From an uncultured Clostridia bacterium (GTDB lineage Bacteria; Bacillota_A; Clostridia; Oscillospirales; Oscillospiraceae): a stretch of 15,228 bases of DNA. Positions 1 to 5,636 of this stretch are shown here, in pieces. Both the position numbers and the translations under genes were made by a program. Under the pieces are notes generated by a model, which had not been told where the DNA came from, ran no database searches, and saw nothing but the letters and a program-made list of their open reading frames with translations. The DNA lies in NCBI GenBank assembly GCA_946410505.1, contig CAMKAP010000022.1:1-15228 (forward strand), given 5' to 3'. The first letter of the stretch is position 1, and each line of letters starts with the position of its first letter.

Positions 1-576
1 CACGTCCAGTACCTCGCCGACCATCTCCGGGTCCAGTGCGGAGGTGGGCTCGTCAAAGAGCATCACGTCCGGCTCCATGGCCAGAGCGCGGACGATAGCC
101 ACGCGCTGCTTCTGACCACCGGAGAGCTGGATGGGATAGGCGCCCGCGCGGTCCTTAAGGCCGACGCGGTCCAGCAGCTCCAGCGCCTTGGCTTCAGCCT
201 CCGCCTGTGAAACGCCCTTGACCTTCATCGGGGCCAGGGTCATGTTCTGCAGGATCGTCTTGTGGGGGAAGAGATTGAAGTGCTGGAAGACCATGCCCAT
301 CTTCTGCCGGTGCAGGTCGATGTTCAGCTTCTTGCCGTCCGGACCTTTTTTCTTGGTGATGTCCACACCCTCGAAAATGATCTCGCCCGAGGTAGGCACC
401 TCCAGCAGGTTCAGCGAGCGCAGGAAGGTGGATTTGCCGGAGCCGGAGGGGCCGATGATGACCATCACATCGCCCTTGTTGATGTCCACGCTCACGCCGT
501 CCAGAGCCTTGATCTCTTCGCCGTTATAGTATTTTTTCAGGTTTTTGACCTCAATCAGCTTATCGGATGTCGCCAC
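1..576 (-). CDS. Polar amino-acid ABC transporter, ATP-binding protein (3' end cut by window)
   Basis: Cytoplasmic ATPase that powers the importer encoded by the next two genes. I translated this strand by hand: 192 codons are open to the window edge and about 50 residues are missing, as the family is usually near 245 residues. Visible motifs are Walker A (GPSGSGKST), the ABC signature ([15 protein letters not shown]) and Walker B with D-loop ([15 protein letters not shown]). The '[11 protein letters not shown]' wording is typical of the GlnQ/ArtP/HisP polar amino-acid group. The start chosen is GTG at 574-576 (protein begins [17 protein letters not shown]), 7 nt after a GGAGG ribosome site. 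It overlaps the end of the permease gene by 17 nt, so translation is probably coupled. The particular amino acid cannot be read from an ATPase. Confidence 0.93.
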   Translation of the reverse strand, partial: MATSDKLIEVKNLKKYYNGEEIKALDGVSVDINKGDVMVIIGPSGSGKSTFLRSLNLLEVPTSGEIIFEGVDITKKKGPDGKKLNIDLHRQKMGMVFQHFNLFPHKTILQNMTLAPMKVKGVSQAEAEAKALELLDRVGLKDRAGAYPIQLSGGQKQRVAIVRALAMEPDVMLFDEPTSALDPEMVGEVLDV

Positions 577-1249
577 GGCGAAGCCTCCTCTCAAATACGC
601 CCAGGAGCTTGGTAAGGATAAAGGTGACCGCAAAGTAGACCACAGCCACCATGATGAGCGGCTCCATCGTCAGATAGGTGGTGCCCTTGATGAGCAGGCA
701 CTGGGTCATCAGGTCGCCGATGAAGAAGGTGGAGGCCAGGGAGGTGTCCTTCACGATCATGATAAACTCGTTGCCCAGCGCCGGCAGAATGTTCTTGATG
801 GCCTGGGGCAGGATGATCTCTGTCATGGTTTGCCGCTGACTGAGACCTAAGCTTCTGGCGGCCTCCGTCTGGCCGATATCCACGGCCTGGATGCCGGAGC
901 GGATAATCTCCGACACGTAGGCCGCGCTGTTGCAGATCAGAGCGATGGCCACGCAGAGGTACTGCTTGCGGTTGAGGAAGGGAATAAGCTGCGGCAGGGC
1001 AAAATAGAACAGATAGAGCTGCAGCAGCATGGGGGTGCCGCGGATGATCTCGGTATAGATCGCGGCGATCCAGCGGAAGGGCGGGATCTTCGACATACGC
1101 AGCAGCGCGATCAGAGAGCCCAGCACCGCGCCGACCAGCACCGTGATGGCCGCCAAGGACAGGGAGTAACCCAGGCCTGTGATCAGAAATTTATCCCAGT
1201 ATTTGATCGTAAGCTTTACGATGTTTTGACCGATGGTTGCAAAATCCAT
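560..1249 (-). CDS. Polar amino-acid ABC transporter, permease
   Basis: Membrane-spanning subunit of a HisM/GlnP-type amino-acid importer, 229 aa, about the normal family length. It has roughly five hydrophobic segments. The family landmarks are present: RGTP at residues 70-73 after the second membrane segment, and the EAA loop around 129-149 ([12 protein letters not shown], Gly at 135) that docks onto the ATPase. The ATG at 1247-1249 follows AAGGAG at good spacing. It sits between the substrate-binding lipoprotein, with a 73-nt gap that holds a hairpin, and the ATPase, with a 17-nt overlap. A single permease gene suggests a homodimeric channel. Substrate specificity is not readable from the sequence. 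Confidence 0.95.
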   Translation of the reverse strand: MDFATIGQNIVKLTIKYWDKFLITGLGYSLSLAAITVLVGAVLGSLIALLRMSKIPPFRWIAAIYTEIIRGTPMLLQLYLFYFALPQLIPFLNRKQYLCVAIALICNSAAYVSEIIRSGIQAVDIGQTEAARSLGLSQRQTMTEIILPQAIKNILPALGNEFIMIVKDTSLASTFFIGDLMTQCLLIKGTTYLTMEPLIMVAVVYFAVTFILTKLLGVFERRLRRGDIR

Positions 1250-1268
1250 ATGTGCTCCTTACAGGTAT

Positions 1269-1294
1269 CGGGGCGCTCCCGGAGGAGCGCCCCG
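1269..1294 (-). other. Intergenic hairpin between binding-protein and permease genes
   Basis: A perfect 11-bp GC-rich stem (arms 1269-1279 and 1284-1294, loop CGGA) lies in the gap between the lipoprotein stop and the permease start. On the transcribed (minus) strand it is followed by ATACCTGT, not a T-run, so it is not a standard terminator. Similar hairpins in other importer operons protect the upstream mRNA from 3' decay and raise the dose of binding protein over membrane subunits. That role here is inferred. Confidence 0.6.
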
Positions 1295-1322
1295 TTTATG
1301 TTTGCTCGCTTACGGCAGAGGC

Positions 1323-2180
1323 TTAGTCCGCGACGGTGACCTCAATGGCGCTGGCGCTCTCGGCGATCTCCAGAGCCTCCTGATACCAGGGATCGTAGTA
1401 CCCTTCCGCATAAGCCTTGGCAAGAGCCGCGTTGATCGCGTCCAGCAGATCCTTCTCGCCCTTGTGGATCAGGACGACGTTGGCCTCAAACTCCTCGGCG
1501 ACCTCGAACTCCCAGCTGCACTTGACAAGACCGGGGTGATTGGCGATGATCTGGGTGCCGTTGCCGTCGGCCACGGCCAGCGCTTCGATGTTGCCGGACT
1601 CCAGCTCCATGACGCCGACGCCGATCTCACCGATGGTGACGGCCTTCGCGTTGGGCAGCTGAGAGGTGACCAGATCCATCTGCAGGGAGGCGTTCTGGGC
1701 GCCCACGGAGATGCCGTCAAAGTCCTCGGGCTTGGTGTACTTCTCCGCATCCTCGGCGCGGATCAGGATGACCTGCTCGGTCTCGTTGTCGCCGGCGTAG
1801 TAGTAGTCGGACAGCTCATAGTTCTCGGCACGGGTCTCGGTCCAGCTGTAACCGGAGATGGAGACGGGGATGCTGCCGGAGGAGACGGCCGTCTGGCAGG
1901 CGTCAAAGCTCATGGCCTGGATCTCCAGCTTCACGCCCAGCTCTTCGGCCAGGTACTTGGCAAGGCTCACGTCAAAGCCGACATAGGATTCCTGGCCTTC
2001 CTTGGAGGAGTCCACAAACTCCATGGGGCTGAAGTCGGGAGACAGGGCGACGGTCAGAACGCCGCTCTTTTTGATCTCGTTCAGAGCCTGGTTTTCTTTC
2101 GGTGCGGAACCGCAGGCGGCGAGGGCAGCGATCATACCCAGAGCCAGCAGGATGCACAAAACCTTTTTCATCTTTTTCAT
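1323..2180 (-). CDS. Amino-acid ABC transporter substrate-binding lipoprotein
   Basis: Extracellular, lipid-anchored ligand-binding subunit (solute-binding protein family 3) of the importer encoded downstream. The N-terminus is a lysine-rich signal (MKKMKKVLCILLALG) with a lipobox LAAC; Cys23 would be lipidated. Family features follow: VGFDVSLAKYLAEELG, then ISGYSWTETRAENYELSDYYY, where the Arg (about 117) usually binds the ligand carboxylate. I chose the ATG at 2178-2180 because GAGGG sits 8 nt before it; this gives 285 aa. A GTG 15 nt upstream in frame would give 290 aa but has no comparable ribosome site. The gene has its own consensus promoter and is first in its operon. The ligand is probably a polar amino acid, identity unknown. 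Confidence 0.93.
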   Translation of the reverse strand: MKKMKKVLCILLALGMIAALAACGSAPKENQALNEIKKSGVLTVALSPDFSPMEFVDSSKEGQESYVGFDVSLAKYLAEELGVKLEIQAMSFDACQTAVSSGSIPVSISGYSWTETRAENYELSDYYYAGDNETEQVILIRAEDAEKYTKPEDFDGISVGAQNASLQMDLVTSQLPNAKAVTIGEIGVGVMELESGNIEALAVADGNGTQIIANHPGLVKCSWEFEVAEEFEANVVLIHKGEKDLLDAINAALAKAYAEGYYDPWYQEALEIAESASAIEVTVAD

Positions 2181-2235
2181 CACTATTGCCCTCACTATTC
2201 GTCAGTTTTAATAAATTGTCCTTCGGACGCTTGTG

Positions 2236-2264
2236 ATAATAGCACAAGAGAATTCGCCTGTCAA
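2236..2264 (-). promoter_or_regulatory. SigA promoter of the amino-acid importer operon
   Basis: On the minus strand, TTGACA (2259-2264) and TATTAT (2236-2241) are separated by exactly 17 nt. The start of transcription should lie near 2229, about 50 nt before the lipoprotein ATG. It is the closest match to consensus in the window. Confidence 0.85.
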
Positions 2265-2274
2265 GCAATTTTTG

Positions 2275-2295
2275 AAAAAATATCCGATATTTTTT
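2275..2295. promoter_or_regulatory. Perfect AT-rich palindrome upstream of the -35 box (possible operator or UP element)
   Basis: Arms AAAAAATATC and GATATTTTTT flank a single C, giving perfect dyad symmetry over 21 bp. The centre (2285) lies about 56 nt upstream of the predicted transcription start of the amino-acid importer, just behind the -35 box. The symmetry suggests a dimeric regulator; the A/T runs alone could also act as an UP element. I recognise no known consensus in it. Confidence 0.4.
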
Positions 2296-2337
2296 AATAT
2301 AAGTCGATGTTTATTCATTTATACCCAGATTATTCAC

Positions 2338-2380
2338 AAAAATAATGCATAATCCGGGAATATTGCCCGACTTATGCATT
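2338..2380 (-). terminator. Intrinsic terminator of the znu operon
   Basis: Downstream of the znuB stop on the minus strand, AATGCATAA (2344-2352) and TTATGCATT (2372-2380) form the base of a stem. Inner GC pairs TCGGG/CCCGG continue it with one bulge, and the loop is near AATAT. The stem is followed on the minus strand by ATTTTTG. A T-run on the other side too (GTTTTTTC) would allow termination both ways. It insulates the znu genes from the amino-acid operon. Confidence 0.75.
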
Positions 2381-2393
2381 GTTTTTTCAGTTT

Positions 2394-3203
2394 TTATCGC
2401 ATTTTTCCCGCCAGAGAGAAGGCCCCGAAGGCCAGCAGATTGGCCGCCACGACGCTGGCGCCGGCGGGCGTCTCCAGGAAATAGGAGGCCACGGCGCCGA
2501 TCACAAAACAGCAGACGGAGATACCGGCCGCCGTGAGGATCACCGATCGGAAGCTGCGGCAGACACGCATGGCCGAGAGCGCCGGGAAGATGATGAGGCT
2601 CGATATGAGCAGAGCGCCCATCATGCGCATGCCCAGCACCACGGTGATCGCCGTCAGCACCGCGAGCAGCGTGTTGTAAACCTCCGTCCTCGTGCCGGTG
2701 GCCTTGCTGAAGGTCTCATCGAAGGTCACGGCGAAGAGCCGCGGATAGAAGGCGATAAAGAGCGCCAGCACCGCCGCGGAGAGGATCACGCTCAGGATCG
2801 TGTCGGTCCGGCTCAGGGAGAGGATGGAGCCGAACATGTAGCTGGAAACCTCGGTGTTCATGCCCGTGGTCACCGAGACACTGATGACGCCGATGGCCAG
2901 GGCGCTGGAGGAGATGAGGGCAATGGCCGCGTCCCCCTTGACGCGCCTGTTCTCGCTCAGGCGCAGCAGCAGCACCGCCGCCACGATCACCACCGGGATC
3001 GCCACGGCCAGCGGGGCCAGATGCAGCGCGGAGGCGATGGCGAGGGCCCCGAAGCCCACATGGCTCAGCCCGTCGCCGATCATGGAATAGCGCTTCAGGA
3101 CAAGCGACACGCCCAGGAGCGCCGCGCACAGGCTCACCAGCACGCCCACCAGCAGCGCCCGCTGCATGAAGTGGTAGGACAGCATCTGTACAAGCTCGTT
3201 CAT
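2394..3203 (-). CDS. znuB: Zinc/manganese ABC transporter permease (ZnuB/AdcB type)
   Basis: Integral membrane subunit of a family 9 (ABC-3) metal-ion importer, 269 aa, normal family length. Seven or eight hydrophobic segments are visible. Family landmarks are an N-terminal segment ending LKRYSMIGDGLSHVGFGALA (residues about 37-56), which is the hallmark of ABC-3 permeases, and the loop carrying GTRTEVYN (about 170-177) before LGMRMMGALLISSLIIFPA. The start overlaps the ATPase stop by 4 nt (ATGA), and GGAGGGG lies 7 nt upstream of the ATG. It is the last gene of the znuA-znuC-znuB operon, followed by a terminator. Zn versus Mn cannot be settled from the permease. Confidence 0.93.
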   Translation of the reverse strand: MNELVQMLSYHFMQRALLVGVLVSLCAALLGVSLVLKRYSMIGDGLSHVGFGALAIASALHLAPLAVAIPVVIVAAVLLLRLSENRRVKGDAAIALISSSALAIGVISVSVTTGMNTEVSSYMFGSILSLSRTDTILSVILSAAVLALFIAFYPRLFAVTFDETFSKATGTRTEVYNTLLAVLTAITVVLGMRMMGALLISSLIIFPALSAMRVCRSFRSVILTAAGISVCCFVIGAVASYFLETPAGASVVAANLLAFGAFSLAGKMR

Positions 3204-3907
3204 AGTCTGCCCCCTCCCAGAAAGCGCCGGGCCAGGCTGCTCTCCTTATAGGCGGCTGCCGTGCCGAAGAAGAGCTGCTCATGCCCCAGATGCAGGATAT
3301 GGGTCGCGTAGCGCACCGCCGCGTGGATGTCATGGGAGACCATGACCACCGTGATGTTGTCACAGAGGTTAACGAGCTTGATGAGATTGTACATCTCTCC
3401 CGTGGCGATGGGGTCCAGACCGGTGACCGGCTCGTCCAGCAGCAGCAGCTTCTTGGTGGCGCAGAGCGCCCGGGCCAGCAGCACACGCTGCTGCTGCCCG
3501 CCGGAGAGCTCCTGATAGCTCTTGTCCGCGATGTCCTCAATGCCCATGCGCTCCAGATTCATGGCGGCGCGGGCACGGTCTGCGGCGTTGTAGTGGAGCC
3601 TGCGACCCAGAGAATTGAGACAGCCGGAGAGTACCACCTCCCGGACGCTGGCCGGGAAGTCCCGCTGGATCTGGGTCTGCTGGGGCAGATAGCCGATCTC
3701 GGTGCCGCGCAGGCCCTCGCCGTAGACGATGCTCCCCTTCTCCGGCGCCTTGAGGCCCAGAAGGCCCTTGACCAGTGTGGATTTGCCGGAGCCGTTTTCC
3801 CCCACGATGCAGAGATAGTCCCCCGCGTTCAGGGAAAAGTTCACGCCCTCCAGCACCGTCTCGCCGTCGTAGCCGAAGCTGAGGTCTTTACATTCGAGAA
3901 TCGCCAT
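3200..3907 (-). CDS. znuC: Zinc/manganese ABC transporter ATP-binding protein (ZnuC/AdcC type)
   Basis: Cytoplasmic ATPase of the metal importer, 235 aa, full length. The motifs in order are Walker A GENGSGKST (about 37-45), the signature LSGGQQQRVLLARAL (about 138-152), Walker B KLLLLDEPVTGLD (about 157-170) and the switch histidine in MVSHDIH (about 193-199). The ATG shares its A with the TGA stop of the lipoprotein gene (TGATG) and has AAGGAGG 10 nt upstream inside that gene. The stop overlaps the permease start by 4 nt. Such tight packing points to coupled translation of a three-gene operon. Confidence 0.95.
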   Translation of the reverse strand: MAILECKDLSFGYDGETVLEGVNFSLNAGDYLCIVGENGSGKSTLVKGLLGLKAPEKGSIVYGEGLRGTEIGYLPQQTQIQRDFPASVREVVLSGCLNSLGRRLHYNAADRARAAMNLERMGIEDIADKSYQELSGGQQQRVLLARALCATKKLLLLDEPVTGLDPIATGEMYNLIKLVNLCDNITVVMVSHDIHAAVRYATHILHLGHEQLFFGTAAAYKESSLARRFLGGGRL

Positions 3908-4842
3908 CAGCCCAGCGCCTCCTTCAGCGCCTCGGCATTGCGCCGCATCAGGTCCAGGTAGCTTACGCCGTCCCGCAGCTCGTCCGCGGAGACGTTGTGG
4001 CAGGAATGGAACAGCAGCTTTTCGCAGCCCGTGTCCTCGCAGATCTCGTCCGCCATCTTCTCGTTGGAAAACTCAATATAGAATACCGCGGGAATCCCCT
4101 GCTCCCGCACCCGGTCGATCAGGAAGGCCACGGTCTTGGCCGAGGGCTCGGTCTCCTCCGCGCAGCCGGGAAAGGCCGCGAAGTACTCCAGGCCGTATTC
4201 CTCCACGAAATAGCGCACTGGGAAGCGGTCGGCAAAGATCACGGTGCGAAAGCGCCCGTTCTCCGTGATTTCACGGAAGCGCCCATCCAGTTCCTCCAGC
4301 TCGGCGGAATAGGCGCGCAGATTCTCCCGGTAAAGGCTCTCTCCTTCCGGGTCAACGGCGCAGAGCTCTTCGCAGAGCGCCTCGCAGATGCGGATGGCGT
4401 TCTTTGGCGAGGTCCAGACGTGCTCGTCGTATTCGCTCTCTTCCTCTTCTTCGCCGCTCTCGGCCTGCATGCCCTCCTTGACTTCCTCTTCCAGGGCGTC
4501 CACGCACGCCAGCATGGAGAGCGCGCGGATCTCTTCCCCGCTCTGCAGCAGATCCTCGACCCAGGCCTCGGACTCGCCGCCGTTATACACAAAAAGCGCC
4601 GCGTTCTGGACGCGGATCATGTCCCGGGCGGTGGGCTCGAAGCTGTGGATCTCGGCGCCCGGCGGCACCAGCAGGCTCACCTGCGCCCGCTCTCCGGCGA
4701 TCTGCCGCGCGAAGTCATACGCGGGAAACACCGTGGTCACGATCTGCAGCCCCTCCGATTCCGTCTCCGCAGGGGCCTTCCCGCAGGCGCAGAGGGAGAG
4801 CAGCAGCGCAAGCATCAGGACGATATATATGCATTTTCTCAT
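3907..4842 (-). CDS. znuA: Metal-binding lipoprotein of zinc/manganese ABC importer (ZnuA/AdcA type)
   Basis: Extracellular metal-capturing subunit, cluster A-I binding protein, 311 aa. It has a short signal peptide ending LSLCAC with the likely lipidated Cys20. Recognisable ligand segments are PPGAEIHSFEPTARD (His66) and DEHVW (His141). Where classical ZnuA/TroA proteins carry a third His (the 'H-x-A-F' segment), this one reads VIFADRFPVRYFVEEYGL, and a different pair of His appears near the C-terminus in LLFHSCHNVS (279, 282). The usual His-rich loop is replaced by an acidic run, ESGEEEEESEYDEH (128-141). The ATG follows GGAGTG. It is first in the operon, with a clear promoter. The family call is firm; the choice between zinc and manganese is open. 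Confidence 0.9.
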   Translation of the reverse strand: MRKCIYIVLMLALLLSLCACGKAPAETESEGLQIVTTVFPAYDFARQIAGERAQVSLLVPPGAEIHSFEPTARDMIRVQNAALFVYNGGESEAWVEDLLQSGEEIRALSMLACVDALEEEVKEGMQAESGEEEEESEYDEHVWTSPKNAIRICEALCEELCAVDPEGESLYRENLRAYSAELEELDGRFREITENGRFRTVIFADRFPVRYFVEEYGLEYFAAFPGCAEETEPSAKTVAFLIDRVREQGIPAVFYIEFSNEKMADEICEDTGCEKLLFHSCHNVSADELRDGVSYLDLMRRNAEALKEALG

Positions 4843-4863
4843 GAAATCACTCCAATCTTAGTT

Positions 4864-4892
4864 ATGATACAGAAAAGCGCCCGGTTCGTCAA
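4864..4892 (-). promoter_or_regulatory. SigA promoter of the znu operon
   Basis: On the minus strand, TTGACG (4887-4892) and TATCAT (4864-4869) are 17 nt apart, with a start expected near 4857 and a leader of about 15 nt. I looked for Zur-, AdcR- or DtxR-like dyads across it and saw none that I would claim. Confidence 0.75.
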
Positions 4893-4901
4893 GTCTAATG
4901 C

Positions 4902-4930
4902 TTTTCAATTGCGCTCTTTTATGATAGAAT
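4902..4930 (+). promoter_or_regulatory. Likely promoter of the LOG-family gene
   Basis: TTTTCA (4902-4907), a 17-nt spacer and TAGAAT (4925-4930) preceded by an extended -10 TG (TGATAGAAT). The leader would be only about 18 nt. The -35 is poor, but the extended -10 compensates. It is back to back with the znu promoter, the two -35 boxes being 9 nt apart. Confidence 0.5.
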
Positions 4931-4954
4931 ACAAAAAAACAGTGAGGACTGCGT

Positions 4955-5545
4955 ATGAAGATCTGTATATACGGGGCATCCGGCCACGATCTGGACCCGG
5001 CCTACTTCGCCGCGGCGGAAGAGCTGGGGCGACTCATGGCGAAGGATGGCCACACGCTGGTATTCGGCGGCGGCGCCGCGGGCCTGATGGGCGCCTGCGC
5101 CCGGGGCGTGTCGTCCATGAACGGAGAGCTCATCGGCGTCGCCCCCCGCTTCTTTGACGAGCCCGGCATTCTTTACAAGGGCTGCAGCCGCTTTGTCTAC
5201 ACCGATACCATGCGGGAGCGCAAGGCCGCCATGGAGGAAATGAGCGACGCCTTCATCGTTCTGCCCGGCGGGATCGGCACCCTTGAGGAGTTTCTGGAGA
5301 CGCTGACGCTCAAGCAGCTGGGCCGACTCGACAAAAACATCGCGCTGCTGAACACCCTGGGCTATTATGACGACTTGCTCCGCCTGCTGGAGCGGGCGGC
5401 GGAGGGCCGCTTTATGAGCCGCAGCTGCCTGAAGCTCTTCGCCCTCTGCGCCACCCCCGAAGAGGCACTTCGGCATGTGTGTACCGCTCCTCCCCTCTCC
5501 GGCAGCATCCGCCGACTCTCCGACTATGTGAAAAACGAAGACTGA
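4955..5545 (+). CDS. LOG-family protein (TIGR00730; cytokinin-type nucleoside 5'-monophosphate phosphoribohydrolase)
   Basis: Rossmann-like cytoplasmic enzyme of the LOG family, often mis-annotated as lysine decarboxylase. Known members cleave the N-glycosidic bond of (modified) AMP to release the base and ribose 5-phosphate. The 196 aa carry the family's nucleotide-binding start (ICIYGAS, then LVFGGGAAGLMGA at about 35-47), the conserved MRERKAAM (86-93) and the catalytic PGGIGTLEEF (104-113). The start is ATG at 4955 with GTGAGG 8 nt before it. It is a single-gene unit: its own promoter, then a strong terminator. The physiological substrate in clostridia is not known to me. Similar length to bacterial homologues, nothing truncated. 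Confidence 0.88.
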   Translation: MKICIYGASGHDLDPAYFAAAEELGRLMAKDGHTLVFGGGAAGLMGACARGVSSMNGELIGVAPRFFDEPGILYKGCSRFVYTDTMRERKAAMEEMSDAFIVLPGGIGTLEEFLETLTLKQLGRLDKNIALLNTLGYYDDLLRLLERAAEGRFMSRSCLKLFALCATPEEALRHVCTAPPLSGSIRRLSDYVKNED

Positions 5546-5551
5546 ACCCGG

Positions 5552-5589
5552 AAATCTCCGCGCAGCTATTGAATTGCGCGGAGATTTTT
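5552..5589 (+). terminator. Intrinsic terminator after the LOG-family gene
   Basis: A perfect 13-bp stem (arms 5552-5564 and 5575-5587, 10-nt loop GCTATTGAAT) runs straight into TTTTTG, 6 nt after the stop codon. The stem foot and the T-run are shared with the promoter region of recJ. Confidence 0.88.
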
Positions 5590-5594
5590 GATAG

Positions 5595-5605
5595 TATAAT
5601 ATAAT
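5595..5605 (+). promoter_or_regulatory. -10 region of the recJ-rel promoter (overlapping TATAAT boxes)
   Basis: Two TATAAT hexamers overlap by one base (5595-5600, 5600-5605), about 35 nt before the recJ ATG. No good -35 is seen at 17 nt. TTGCGC (5574-5579, 15-nt spacer) or TTGAAT (5569-5574, 20-nt spacer) are the candidates, and both fall inside the preceding terminator hairpin. Confidence 0.5.
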
Positions 5606-5636
5606 ATAGAAAAAAAGCAGAATACAGGATGTTGCT

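Noticed and set aside
4843..4954. Zur/AdcR/DtxR operator at the znu promoter
   Set aside because: I scanned for the known dyads and found no match good enough to report.
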